Shown one piece after another: positions 37,485 to 48,351 of a stretch of 64,000 nt of DNA. A model generated the notes under the pieces. The model was given only the letters and a program-made list of their open reading frames with translations. It did not search any database and had not been told where the DNA came from. Position 1 is the first letter of the stretch; the number at the start of each line of letters is the position of its first letter. Source of the DNA: Coemansia sp. RSA 487 (taxonomy: Eukaryota > Kickxellomycota > Kickxellomycetes > Kickxellales > Kickxellaceae); assembly GCA_027577595.1 (NCBI GenBank), contig JANBRJ010000032.1:104436-168435 (forward strand), given 5' to 3'. The position numbers and the translations under genes are program-made.

Positions 37485-40400
37485 ATGCCTGTTCCGCTAG
37501 GCGGTGTAGCTTATACACAGGACGCAAAGCCCGCTGGTGCTCTGCCGCAGCAGGCACTGCGCACCACAAGCGAATATGCACTCGAGGACGCCGACGCTGT
37601 GCTTAGCGCGCTGTGCACCGATGTCACGACTGGTCTATCTGAATATAACGCACAGCAGCGGGTGTCGCTGTACGGACGCAATGCGTTCGAGGCGGCCGAG
37701 GAAGAGGGCCTGTTTATGAAGTTTGTCAAAAGCATCGTAACCAACTCGATGGTGATGCTGCTCTTTGGGTCGGCGGGCGTTTCGGTGCTTGTGGGAAACT
37801 GGGACGACGCGTTCAGCATCACGCTGGCCATCCTCATTGTCTCGGCTGTTGGGTTTGTGCAAGAGTACCGGTCAGAGAAATCCCTGGAAGCACTGTCTTC
37901 GCTTGTGCCGAATTATTGCCACGCCATAAGAGACTCGGAATCGACACGGCTGCTTGCAGATTATTTGGTTCCTGGCGATATCGTCAAGCTTTCCACAGGC
38001 GACCGCGTGCCTGCGGATATCCGTATCATTAGTGCAAACCACTTGGAAGTCGACGAGTCTGCGCTTACGGGCGAAAGCGAGGCGCTCACAAAGACTGCAG
38101 ATAGGATGCAACTCCCCCCGGCCCTTATGCCCACTGGTTTGGATTTGCCGGAGATGACTTTCAGCGAGCGGCGTAACATTGGCTTCATGGGTACGCTTGT
38201 GCGCAACGGCCACGGCATCGGCGTTGTTGTGCGGATCGGATCGGATACAGAGTTTGGTAAAATCCATGCAATGATGCAGGACATCGAGGTTCCGCGCACA
38301 CCCTTGCAGCGCGATATGGACAAGCTAGGACAGCAGCTGTCGATTGCTTCGTTCGGTGCCATTGGGCTGATCTTCCTGATCGGGCTGGTTCAGGGCAAAG
38401 GGTGGTTGGAGATGTTCACAATCGGTGTGTCGCTTGCGGTTGCAGCCATTCCTGAAGGGCTTCCCATTGTGGTCACTGTTACGTTGGCGCTGGGCGTGTT
38501 CAAGATGGCCAAGCGCAAGGCTATCTGCCGTAAGCTGCCATCTGTCGAAACCCTTGGCGCAGTCAATGTGATTTGCGCTGACAAGACGGGGACGCTGACG
38601 ATGAACCGCATGGAGGTCGAGTATATCTATACCCCGGCCGACGGGCTGTCGCCTATCAACAACGATACGGTGGATACGATTTCCAAGTCGCGTTCGTACC
38701 AGCAGCTGCTGCGCACCGGAAACATCTGCAATAACGCCGCCACTGACGACAAGGGTGCATTCATCGGCCAGGCCACAGACATTGGGATTCTCAACGTCAC
38801 CATGCGCATCAGGCAGTTCGACGAGCGCACCCGGATCGAACGTCTTGCGGAAATGCCGTTCAGCTCCGAAGCAAAGTACATGCAGGTCACGATAAGCGGC
38901 GAGCACGAATCGGCCACGCTGCCTGGGCAGTCGGGCGCAGCGCAGCACCAGAAGACCCCCAGAAACGTCATCTACATGAAGGGTGCTTTGGAGACCGTGC
39001 TGGAAAAGTGCACGTTCTTCTACAGCTCAACGGGGAAGCCAGAAAAGATCAACGAAAAGGTGCAGGAGGGAATAACAACACACTCGAACCAGCTGTCGAT
39101 GCGCGGACTGCGCGTGGTGGCAGCTGCATTTGGGTCTGATCCGACGGCAATGGTGTTCTGTGGTCTGTTCATTATGCACGACCCGCCAAGGGAGGGCGTG
39201 GACCGCACGATTGAGCGGCTGATGCGCGCGGGCGTGCGCACCGTGATGATAACCGGAGACTCTGAAAAGACCGCCGTGTCTGTTGCGCGCAGCATCGGCA
39301 TCCCTGTCATCAGTGGCCCGCAGGGATGCATGGCGGGTCCGTATCTGGACAAGGTCGGTGACAGCGAGCTGGCAGAGCACATCAAAGACGTGTCAGTGTT
39401 TGCGCGGGCAACTCCAAAGCACAAGGTGCGGATTGTCAGGGCGCTCCAGATGGCAGGCTGCGTGGTTGCCATGACTGGTGACGGCGTCAACGATGCGCCG
39501 GCCCTGCGGCTTGCTGACATTGGCATATCGATGGGCGAGCATGCGACAGATGTCGCCAAGGAGGCAGCGGACGTGGTTCTGGTCAACGACGATCTATCAA
39601 CGATACTGTCGGCGATTGAGGAAGGGAAGAGCATCTTTAGCAACGTCCGCCACTTTATCACCTTCCAGCTTAGCACGAGCGTTGCGGCGCTTAGCCTGGT
39701 TGCGCTGTCGACCATGCTTGGTCTGCCCCAGCCGCTCAATGCAATGCAGGTCCTGTGGATCAATATTCTTATGGACGGGCCTCCTGCCCAGTCGCTGGGC
39801 GTCGAGCCGGTGGATCCCGAGGTCATGAAGCAGCCACCGCGTCCAAAGCACGTCAACATTATCACAAAGCCGCTAATCACCCGGGTGCTTGTCGCTGCGG
39901 CGCTTATTGTCGCTGGAACGATGGTCATTTATGTTTCGGAAATGCAGGACGGTGAGGTCACTGCCCGGGATACCAGCATGGTAAGTTGTAACATGTGTTT
40001 ATCAATTGATGATTGCTGCTGCTGTATGTCTTATGAATTGGCATGCATATATGAAAAGATCAGGAAGGAGGCGGCTTCTTCATTATCCATATTGAGTGTG
40101 ACTGTAACGAGGATGCCGTGAGAACAAACTTCCCAGGCTGTTGTATTCAAAATATTTGACTCACAGTGGCTGTGACGTCGTCGTTGTAAAATTTCCTTGA
40201 TGAAAGCCTTTTCGCTTTGAGCTGGTTTATGCACATATCACGAATTGCGTGCTCCAGTAAACATTGTTGTCGCTTGCTGACTCGGGCGACAAGCTGCTGC
40301 TATTGCAATAGCTGTGATGCTTCTTCTGCGCACGCACGCACGCACAGACAGACAGATTGTAATTGCAATTGCCATTCGGACGATGACGTTATACAATGGC

Positions 40401-41036
40401 ACAGCGCTATTTCTTTTTTTTCAATAGAAAGTGTGTTCTAAAAGGGGAAAGAATGGGCACTCATTGCGCAATAGTCCCTTTTTGTTCTTTTTTTGCTTTA
40501 TTGCCTGCTTGCGTTCTGTGTGCTTATCTCCAATTGCAATTGTTCCTGCCTTTCCCGAGAGGTGCAAGGAGCATCAGTTTGTATGTTTATTTGCTTGTTT
40601 TTTACACAGTGACAAAAAAGCACTCACTTATTTTGTTCTATGCATGCGGGGAGACGTGTGTGGGTTTTATTGGTGCAACACCTGCGTTTCGTTGATCATA
40701 CCTTCATTGTAGACATTCACTACGTTTGTGCTCTTTGACATGTTCAACGCTCTGACGTGTCGGTCATCGAGACGGTCGGTGTTCGAGTTTGGCCTGTTCA
40801 CAAACATCGCATTCAACTTTGCAGTCGCAGGATCGCTGCTCGGCCAGCTCGGAGTCATCTACCTGCCGTTCTTGCAACGCGTGTTCCAGACAGAGGCGCT
40901 TGGATTCTTCGACATTGTGAAGATCCTGGTCCTGTCGTCGTCGGTGCTCTGGGTCGACGAGGGATTCAAGTGGTGGAATGCCAGAAAGACAAAACACGCA
41001 GTCACAACAGAAGACATTCAGATGATGAACGTTTGA
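37485..41036 (+). CDS. PMR1: Golgi Ca2+/Mn2+ P-type ATPase (PMR1/SPCA), two exons
   Basis: This pump loads Ca2+ and Mn2+ into the Golgi for glycosylation and secretion. Exon 1 is 37485-39980 (832 codons), the intron 39981-40712 (732 bases, GTAAGT...TGTAG), exon 2 40713-41036. The 939-residue product matches the family length (S. cerevisiae Pmr1, 950). Motifs: TGES actuator loop, AAIPEGLP in M4, the phosphorylated Asp366 of [10 protein letters not shown], nucleotide-binding residues, [12 protein letters not shown], and [13 protein letters not shown] in M6, the single-ion-site pattern of SPCA pumps. The splice joins ARDTSM to [14 protein letters not shown], the SPCA consensus. The frame stays open into the intron to 40121, so automatic calls may end the gene too early. 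The N-terminus lacks an obvious EF-hand. Confidence 0.96.
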
Positions 41037-42434
41037 AAACGGGGAGAATGAGATTATCAAGCCTTTATATGTGTGTAGATCCGTTTGTTTTCCGCAATTC
41101 TTCTATCAATAGAATCAAATGAAGGAACAGGAGATCAATGCTGCCTTCCTTTATGATGCTATAATTGCGTCATGCGAATCAACCACGAGCCTATTATCTT
41201 GGATCACGTTCATCAGTCAAAGAGCGCAAACGATAACGAGGCAAAAGCACGCCTTTTCTGGGTTTCCAAAGTGCGTGACTGTTGCATGGCGCATACAATA
41301 ATTCCATTTAACGAATTAGATTGGCGCAACAGGGCTTGAGGCTCATGTAGCTCTGAAAGTCAAATTGAGTGTGGATCGTCCCCAACGTCACCACAGTTTG
41401 CAGACAAAATGCTGCAATCAATTATTATTCTTGTCTGTAAGAGCACTTTTTCCTCAATGTCTTTTTCTATCTTTGAAACAAAGAAAGGCTTGCCCAACCA
41501 TTCAAACATTTATGAAACATCGTATGAGGATTTGCCAGCTGAATGCCGGGTTTCTTGCAATAAACTTATTTTTAGTGGCGTATATGCGTGGGGCAGGCCA
41601 ATGGGGGACCAATATGCGGCGACTTCTCAACCAATGAGGGCAGGCTTTGATCTCAAATGTTCAGTAGACGACCGATAATAGGCTTTAGCGTCTTGGGGTT
41701 AGGGACCACAGGTAATATTTGGCTAGACTGAACCAAAAACTCCATCTTCAAATTAAAGGTCTCCTTGAAATGCGACGGCGGCCCCCTACCTAGTCAATAA
41801 TATAGTCTTACCACTCTAGACCGCATTAGGCAAATGACTAGACAGGACGTCACTGAGCATTTTGCTCAGTCCTCATTTGGCATAAATATGCGATGAAGGA
41901 GAAGAACATTGGGCCACGATGTTACACTTTGCTGTTAGAAGAAATAGATAACGCCGACATTAAAGCGGCTAGCCGAATGAAGTAGTGGCCTGACTGTACA
42001 TTTTCTTTCTCTTCAAAGTGGATCAATAGCGCTGATGAACAATTGTTGCTTGACACCTTGGAAATATTACTCATTTAAAAAACAAGCCAAAACACGACAT
42101 CAGAGGCGTTTTCTTCTCTCTTTTTCTTTTCTCTCCTTGTTTTCTTTTTCTGTTTCGTTTTTTACCTCATATTCAAGCCTTGCAAAGTTTCACTTTTTTG
42201 TTGTTGCAGTGCTTCAACCGCCATTAACAGAGAATCACAAGGACCTTCCAACAGAAATCACTCAAAAGAAAAATTCAGGTAGCTGCCCCTGTTTGCCTAC
42301 CCCCTGCCCCTTTCTTCTTCTCTACTCAAAGGTTCTATTTTCTCTAATTGTTGCATAGCCCCCCAAGGCACATACCACACCCCTCTCCCCTCCCTACTTG
42401 TTTCCTCTCACAGCCTACCACCTCCAGAAAAACG
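41037..42434. other. Intergenic region PMR1 to glutamate 5-kinase
   Basis: 1.4 kb with no supported gene; short frames at 41119-41301 and 41365-41678 have no domain. A small perfect hairpin lies at 41852-41870. From 42105 on it is pyrimidine-rich and then C-rich (42358-42425), probably promoter and leader of the downstream gene. Confidence 0.4.
41852..41870. repeat. Perfect 8-base hairpin with TTT loop
   Basis: ACTGAGCA, loop TTT, TGCTCAGT. It sits in the middle of the PMR1/PRO1 spacer; role unknown. Confidence 0.8.
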
Positions 42435-44863
42435 ATGAGCAGCAATCGCGATAGTAAGGGCAGGAAGCGCTCATCCGATAAAAGGAGGAGCAGCCGGCGC
42501 AAGGGAGCTTCTTCTGGTACTTCACGCCGTCTAGCATTCCCGACTGAATCCGAATCATTTGATATCCATGGCTCATCCGCCGCCACCACATCATCTATAA
42601 ACCCCTACCACTCTTCGAAAGAGTCTGCTGAAGCTGCTGCGTCCGTCAACAAGCCGCGCACTTCTTCCACTTTAATAAACGCAACCACCGCCGCCCTTGC
42701 ATCCTCTTCCCAGACAAGCAAGGATACCGGTAACACATCTGCTAGTGGAGACAGCGCTGGATCGTCAGGCGAGTATTTGACCATTGAGCCAAGCACTCCG
42801 CTTAAGCTTCACAGCTCGTGTCAAAAGCAACAGTCGCTGCCAAAGGCACTTCGCCAAGACATGCTTCCGCCCTCGGCATCGGGAATGACCACTCCCGAGC
42901 AACGCATCTCACCAACATCGGCCTCTTCTGCCGCAATAAACCCGGTAACGGGTCTGTCGCAGGAAGTTGGCGCGAGCCTGCAGCTGGACATGGGAGCCCC
43001 GCGCCCCGGGCACGGACGCTCGCCAAGCTCTGGAAACACGCCTTCGCAGAGCACCACAAGTCTGCGGCGCAACACCAGCTCCATTATCACAAACGTCGAT
43101 AAGCACGGTGGCCCGCGCAGGAGACGCTCAAAGAACGGCATGCGCTCCAAGAGCAGATCGCTGTCGCGCCCCGTGTCGCCCACAAGTTCAGTGTACAGCG
43201 ACGTCAGCAGCATCAGTGGAAAGAGCCTGACCATTGTGCTGAAGCTGGGCACTAGCTCCATTTGCGACCCCGTCACACATATGCCGATGCTGGCAAACCT
43301 CTCGCTGATGGTGGAGACTATCACCAAGCTCAAGGAGCAAGGCCACCGTGTCGTGCTTGTGTCTAGCGGCGCCGTGGGTATTGGATTGCGTCGCATGCAC
43401 ATGGCTGAGAAGCCCAAGGAGCTTGCTTCAATACAGGTATGTTGTTTTTTTGCTTTTGTTTCTGTTTCGTTCTTCTCCCACGAAGCGAACAAACCCCTTG
43501 CTGATGCGTCACCTATTTCTGTTTGTGGCTCGGTAACGCATTCACGACGTATATATGCACCACAGCACTTTTTTAATTCTACGGCGTTTATTATGTGCTG
43601 CGGCAAGGGGAGCTGCCCACAGCTCAGATCGGAAAACGGAAATGGACCATTTGTTTTGGATTTCCTTCCATGATTGATTAACTTTGAAGCTAAATGCGCA
43701 CGTGCTCCCACCATTAAATCATCCACCGCTTGTAGGCTATTGCCGCAGTCGGACAAGGCAGACTGATGGCGCTTTATGACGACCTGTTTGGGCAGCTCGG
43801 GCAACCCGTTGCCCAGGTTCTGCTGACGCGCAACGACCTCTCGCACCGCACGCAGTACCTTAACGCATGCAACACGTTTGAGGCACTGCTAGAGATGGGC
43901 GTTGTTCCGATCGTCAACGAAAACGACACCGTTAGCCTTGGCGAGATCCGTTTTGGCGACAACGATACGCTCTCTGCCATCACTGCAGGAATGGTGCATG
44001 CAGACTACCTGTTCCTTCTGACCGACGTCGACTGCCTGTACACCGACAACCCACGCACAAACCCTAACGCAAAGCAGGTCACAAATGTCACCGACATCAA
44101 GGCCCTGCGTGACGCCGTCGATGTTTCTACCGCAGGCTCTGCCGTGGGCACTGGTGGCATGGCCACCAAGCTCATTGCAGCCGAGCTGGCCATTGCTGCG
44201 GGCGTTACAACGGTTATCACGCGTGGATCGACTCCGCAGAAGGTCATCGACATTGTCGAGTACTTCTCAAACCCAGACACACAGCCAGACGCCCCCCTCC
44301 CCAACAGCGTCCTGTGCACACGCTTTATCGCCAAAACGCGCCCGATGATCGACCGGAAGTGGTGGATCCTGCACGGAATGTACTGCGCAGGCACCATATA
44401 CGTCGATGCCGGCGCAGTCGTTGCGCTGGCAAAGTTCAAGAAGTCGCTGTTTGCGGCCGGAATCAAGCGGGTCGAGGGCGTGTTTTCGTCGAACCAGTCA
44501 GTGCGTGTGGTGTACGAGCCTGAGCGTGAGGTCCACGAGGACACAGAGAATTTGAACACTGAGGAGGAACGCGTGATGAACGCTGTTGCTCCAATCAAGT
44601 CCGAGGTCATAGAGATCGGCCATGGACTGGCTAACTACACAAGCGCTGAAATCAATCGCATCCACGGATGCCATAGCTCCGAATTCGAAGCCATCCTTGG
44701 GTACTGCGACTCTGATAACGTCATCCATCGCGGAAACATGGTCGTCACTGTCTCGGACAATATCCTCGACGATGTGTTTGTCACAATGTCGTCCAAATCA
44801 AAGATCCGCGCTGAGCAACGTGCACCTGTGCCTGTGTGCTCGCCTAACCTATCTGCCATTTAA
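42435..44863 (+). CDS. PRO1: Glutamate 5-kinase with PUA domain and long Ser-rich N-terminal extension
   Basis: It phosphorylates glutamate at the gamma carboxyl group, the first step of proline synthesis, in the cytosol. Exon 1 is 42435-43436 and exon 2 43736-44863, joined at ELASIQ|AIAAVGQG; the intron is 299 bases, GTATGT...TGTAG. The 709-residue product has the amino-acid-kinase core from about residue 264 (TIVLKLGTSS, VVLVSSGAVGIGL, NENDTVSLGEIRFGDNDTLSA, LLTDVDCLYT, GTGGMATK) and a C-terminal PUA domain (about 610-690). The yeast enzyme has about 428 residues; here about 263 extra N-terminal residues, Ser/Thr-rich and with an RRRRSKNGMRSKSRS patch, precede the core. The frame is continuous through that part from ATG 42435. 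Regulation by proline through the core is typical for the family. Confidence 0.93.
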
Positions 44864-44991
44864 TCACACTACTCATCCAGTATTTTTTCCATAGCTCCAT
44901 TTAGTTCACATTGTTTCTTTCCTTTACTGCTCACGAATGAAATCTACAAAAAAAGCAACGTATATCTATAAACTTTTTTCTCCTAGCGTCG

Positions 44992-45423
44992 CTACTGCTT
45001 CTCCGAGTCTTCGAGATCAGGCATACGCACAATCATGTTGCCACGTTTAGCAGCATGCGCCCTGAGTTTCTGGAACACCAGCATGTTTTCGACCGACTCG
45101 GGCGGCGCTGTCTTCTTAGTTGCCCAGTAAAATATATCCCAGTCGATATTGCTTAGTAATGAATCCAAATCGGTAAGCTCTTCATGCGATAATGCATGCA
45201 AATGCTCGCTGGCAAACGTGCTCAGTAGTAGATCCGTCTCCAGTATCCCGCGTTTACGCATTTGGTACTGAAGTCGCCGCCGCATCGTCTGTATATTCTC
45301 GTTGGCTCTCTGTTTGCGCTCCATACCGATGGTGCTGTATTGTAAGGCCGCTGAACGACTGGGGTCCCATTTTATGCTTGGCTTTAGTAGACCTGTGTAG
45401 CGGTTAAACGTACGTGGAAGCAT
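44992..45423 (-). CDS. SDH5: Succinate dehydrogenase assembly factor 2 (SDHAF2/Sdh5, SdhE family)
   Basis: It promotes covalent FAD attachment to the SDH flavoprotein (Sdh1) in the mitochondrial matrix. The 143-residue product has an N-terminus rich in Arg/Lys/Ser/Thr (MLPRTFNRYTGLLKP), fitting a presequence. The SdhE domain follows, with RRRLQYQMRKRGILETDLLL (the RGxxE motif is conserved), STFASEHLHALS, and DLDSLLSNIDWDIFYW. The length fits the family (about 120-165). The gene converges with PRO1, leaving only 128 bases between the stops. No intron is needed. Loss of this factor in yeast abolishes SDH function. Confidence comes from the motif set. Confidence 0.93.
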   Translation of the reverse strand: MLPRTFNRYTGLLKPSIKWDPSRSAALQYSTIGMERKQRANENIQTMRRRLQYQMRKRGILETDLLLSTFASEHLHALSHEELTDLDSLLSNIDWDIFYWATKKTAPPESVENMLVFQKLRAHAAKRGNMIVRMPDLEDSEKQ

Positions 45424-45602
45424 TTCCTTCTTTTCTTTCTTTCTTTAAAATCGATTTGGTTATTGAGTAAAAAGGCAAAAAAAATCAAAAGAATTGAGAA
45501 AAAAGGAAAGAAATACGGACCTGCGGGTTTCATGGCTTTTGTTTCATCAGCTATCACGTGACGCTGATAGCAATAAAAGCGGATTCCATTCGCTGCGACA
45601 GT

Positions 45603-46055
45603 TCAAAGCTTGGCACCAACCGGGTCCTTGCATATCAACGACTGAACACCCGTAGCATAAACCACGCTCCTGCGCCTAGCGTCCCTAAACGACACGGTAG
45701 TTTGCAACAGCCTGCCCTCTGCTTGCACCAACTTACATGCGATCTCGATGCGTGTTCCAGGAAGCACGGGCTCCAAGGTGTGGACGTTAAGGGAGGTGGC
45801 GTAAGAGGACGGTGGGTTGGCGGTTAAACAGACGAGGGGTTCTGTGGCATGGTCCACGATTGTGGATAGCCAACCGCTGGCCAAGTACCCGTGGAAGATT
45901 TCGTCCTCGGTTACTTCGTACTCGTATACGACCGTGCGGTGCTTGGCGTCGGCTGTTGCTACACGTAGCGCTAGCGAACTGCCGAACCGTGAGCTATCGC
46001 TGTCGTTGCGTTTAGGTAGCTTATCGAGAAGCTCGTCTAGGATAAAACCGGACAT
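45603..46055 (-). CDS. Hotdog-fold (4HBT/THEM-type) acyl-CoA thioesterase
   Basis: The 150-residue product fits a single hotdog domain. It has HGYLASGWLSTIVDHATEPL, where the helix carries the Asp typically used in catalysis or substrate binding, followed by beta strands TSLNVHTLEPVLPGT, IACKLVQAEGRLLQTTVSFRD and SVVYATGVQSLI. This resembles ACOT13/THEM2 and fungal relatives, which hydrolyse fatty-acyl-CoA. No clear mitochondrial signal is seen. It is divergent from Mis14, with a 306-base spacer that contains a T6G repeat. Substrate and localisation cannot be told from sequence alone. Confidence 0.75.
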   Translation of the reverse strand: MSGFILDELLDKLPKRNDSDSSRFGSSLALRVATADAKHRTVVYEYEVTEDEIFHGYLASGWLSTIVDHATEPLVCLTANPPSSYATSLNVHTLEPVLPGTRIEIACKLVQAEGRLLQTTVSFRDARRRSVVYATGVQSLICKDPVGAKL

Positions 46056-46276
46056 TATTTAATATATTTGTCAAAAAAAAAATAGGAATGCTATGAAAAA
46101 GAGGGGCATCGAAAGGATGGGAAAAAAAAAGACAAACAAGTGTGACGTTGAAGGCAAGCTTGTGCTAGCATTTGAACATGCATTGATCGATCACAGCATT
46201 AAATCAGAAAACAGGAATTTAAATGTAAACAATATAGATGCAAAAGTGTCCTTTTTCTTTTTCCACAAAACGCCTA

Positions 46277-46329
46277 TTTTGTTTTTTTTTTGTTTTTTTT
46301 GTTTTTTGTTTTTTGTTTTTTGTTTTTTT
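46277..46329. repeat. T-rich (TTTTTTG)n tract, upstream of Mis14
   Basis: Runs of six to nine T separated by single G, ending about 32 bases before the Mis14 start. On the transcribed strand this is an A-rich leader element, and the tract is a likely polymorphic microsatellite within the 306-base divergent promoter (46056-46361). Confidence 0.85.
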
Positions 46330-46361
46330 AAAATCTTTTACAATTACTCTTTTTCCAATTA

Positions 46362-47192
46362 ATGATGTCGGGCAAGTCAGCGGACGGTAGCGATCTTCCC
46401 AAGATCCAACTGGAGAGCAAGGAGGATGTACAGTTTCTGCAGCACCAGTTCAGCGACTTTCTCCGGAAAACAATATCAAACAACACGACGCTGCGGGACG
46501 CATCCCTAAGCGACGAACAGCAGAAGGAAGCCGAGGCCTTGGTGCTGAGTAAACTGGAAGAGTGGACTAAGAATATCTGGGCGATGGCTGGAACCAGTAT
46601 GGCAGTCAATGGGTTTTCGTACGACGAGGCAATGCAAGAGAAATCGCGTATCGAGCCCCTGGACGAGCAATTACGGACCGAAGTGCAGTCGCTTCGCGAG
46701 GAAGCCGACGAGCTGCTCTTGTCGGTAACGCAGAAGCGCCGCACGGTACCGGAGCAGATCGAAAAACTTGTCAAGGACGGTGTGAGCAAGGAATCGCTTG
46801 TGGCCGAGAAAACCACTGTTATTAAAGGCCTACGTGCAGATACCGTTGGTGCAGAGCTGCCATACATGGACGATGCGATTAACACCGATTTTGAACGCGC
46901 GGTGGGTTTGGCCAAGCACATTGAGAATGATGCCCCGGCCTCCATTGACAAAATGAAGCGGCTGTTGGCCACGCTGGAGGACGCCAAGAGCAGGACGGAT
47001 GCGGAGAGCGATGTGAGGGAAGTGCTTATTGGCGATGAGTTGGGTGCGACTGACTCTATGTCCAATGGAAGGTTCTGGAGAAACGGGTCATCGGCTGACG
47101 ATGACAGCAACAGCCAGCAGCAACAGAAGCAGCTTTTAGCGTATAAGGCTGCGCTGCACGCCATTACACAGGACAACACAAGCGGAAACTGA
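46362..47192 (+). CDS. mis14: Kinetochore protein Mis14/NSL1-like (MIND/Mis12 complex)
   Basis: The Mis12/MIND complex links centromeric chromatin to the Ndc80 complex. The 276-residue product has the Mis14/NSL1 pattern: an N-terminal VQFLQHQFSDFLRKT helix, a middle Leu-rich helix region ending in AVNGFSY, then EPLDEQLRTEVQSLREEADE and QKRRTVPEQIEKL, a coiled-coil stretch seen in the family. The C-terminus is Gln/Ser-rich and disordered. Two consecutive Met codons open the frame; the first, at 46362, is used. NUF2 lies 3.6 kb downstream on the same strand. Identity comes from motif resemblance, so confidence is good but not absolute; another coiled-coil protein is the alternative. Confidence 0.75.
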   Translation: MMSGKSADGSDLPKIQLESKEDVQFLQHQFSDFLRKTISNNTTLRDASLSDEQQKEAEALVLSKLEEWTKNIWAMAGTSMAVNGFSYDEAMQEKSRIEPLDEQLRTEVQSLREEADELLLSVTQKRRTVPEQIEKLVKDGVSKESLVAEKTTVIKGLRADTVGAELPYMDDAINTDFERAVGLAKHIENDAPASIDKMKRLLATLEDAKSRTDAESDVREVLIGDELGATDSMSNGRFWRNGSSADDDSNSQQQQKQLLAYKAALHAITQDNTSGN

Positions 47193-47373
47193 TATGGAGG
47201 GCGGAGCTTACAAATCAAACGCCATGCCTTTTCAATATTCTCTCTTCTGAACGTTTTTTTTTTCTGCTCCCTTTTCTCTCTTCTCTTCATTTATATTCAG
47301 CTTTTATTCTAGTATTTCAATACCTTTCTTTCATTCGTGTATCATTCTTCCTTGTATTATCAATTGTTAAAGC

Positions 47374-48309
47374 ATGCGCAGCTTCAGTATTAGCCACAAG
47401 GGCCAGGCCAAGGCGTTTGTGCTGGCAGAAACAACGACTCTGGGCGAGCTGCGGGACATGGTAGCCGATGCGTTTGGCGTGGAGCCGCAAAACCAAAAGA
47501 TGCTCCTTAAGGGTGGGAATTTTGCGCACGATACCACGGCAATCGAAGAAGCCATCTCAGAGAACGCACGGATCGTGCTGGTCGGCACAGCAACAAGAGA
47601 CCTCGAGGCGTTCAAGGCAAGCACTGCTAAGCGCGAGGAAGGGCGGGCGAACCGTAACTTGTACATGGCGAAGGGAGCAAGCAGTATATACAGAACGCGA
47701 GCCACGCAGATAGGAAGCGACCATGGGTTCCAGGAATTCGAAACGTTACCTGACTTTCCAGACAAGGAGCGTGCGCTGAAAATGTTGCACAAGCTGGCCA
47801 ACGACGAGGGCGTCAAGCAAGTGATGAAGAAGCACGAGTACTTGGTGGGCACGTTGCGCGAGCTGCATCCATTCGAGCGGACCATTCTCGGATACAATAG
47901 GAACCGCGGACAGGTTATAGCGCTGCGGCTGCGGACGGACAGCCTTGATGGGTTCCGAGACTACATGGAGGTGCGGAGAGTGCTTATGCACGAGCTGGCG
48001 CACATGGTGTGGGACGAGCACGACACCAACTTCAGGGCGCTCAATAGCCAGCACTGCCGCGAGGTTGTGGAGCTCGATTGGACGCGCCGTGGTCAAACTG
48101 TAGGCCCTGCTGGTGCCTCGTACTATGAGCCGCAGGATGAGTCCGAGGCTCAGAGCGTCGATGGCGGCGCACTGGGCGCCACAGGCTTTGTGCTTGGTGG
48201 AGAGGCCCCGCTCCTGCCGCCAGGCGACTCGGATAATTCCACCGATGCTGCTGCTCGTCGGGAGCTTATTTACAAGGCAGCGCAGAAGCGCATGGACAAG
48301 AGGACATAG
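47374..48309 (+). CDS. Ubiquitin-like plus WLM-domain metalloprotease (Wss1-like)
   Basis: The WLM family includes Wss1, which degrades DNA-protein crosslinks. The 311-residue product has a ubiquitin-like N-terminal domain (about 1-72, beginning MRSFSISHKG and ending near NARIVLVGT). The WLM metalloprotease domain follows at about 110-235, carrying the zinc motif HELAHMVWDEHD with His206, Glu207, His210 and His216, and conserved NRNRGQVIALRLRT upstream. The C-terminal tail is Gly/Ala/Asp-rich and disordered; no SHP or VCP-binding motif is obvious. This is the UBL-WLM fusion type known from S. pombe and plants, not the UBL-lacking Wss1 of budding yeast. The stop codon at 48307-48309 is the first of a 9-base repeat carrying more stops. 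Confidence 0.9.
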   Translation: MRSFSISHKGQAKAFVLAETTTLGELRDMVADAFGVEPQNQKMLLKGGNFAHDTTAIEEAISENARIVLVGTATRDLEAFKASTAKREEGRANRNLYMAKGASSIYRTRATQIGSDHGFQEFETLPDFPDKERALKMLHKLANDEGVKQVMKKHEYLVGTLRELHPFERTILGYNRNRGQVIALRLRTDSLDGFRDYMEVRRVLMHELAHMVWDEHDTNFRALNSQHCREVVELDWTRRGQTVGPAGASYYEPQDESEAQSVDGGALGATGFVLGGEAPLLPPGDSDNSTDAAARRELIYKAAQKRMDKRT

Positions 48310-48351
48310 CCAGCATAGCCAGCATAGCCAACATAACCAACATAACCAACA
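48307..48351 (+). repeat. Five 9-base units, each beginning with an in-frame stop codon
   Basis: Units of type TAGCCAGCA / TAACCAACA run from the WLM stop codon onward. Six consecutive in-frame stops (TAG, TAG, TAG, TAA, TAA, TAG) at 9-base steps are read in the WLM frame up to 48354. The length being a multiple of three keeps the stops in phase. Confidence 0.9.

Noticed and set aside
40197-40280. C/D-box snoRNA-like boxes (TGATGA and CTGA) in the PMR1 intron
   Set aside because: The flanking sequences do not pair into a terminal stem and no guide region could be assigned.
42821-43846. 341-residue minus-strand open frame over the PRO1 gene
   Set aside because: Antisense to a confirmed enzyme with conserved motifs; it spans the intron and has no domain.
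46328-47290. 320-residue minus-strand open frame over Mis14
   Set aside because: Ser/Leu-rich antisense shadow of the plus-strand gene.
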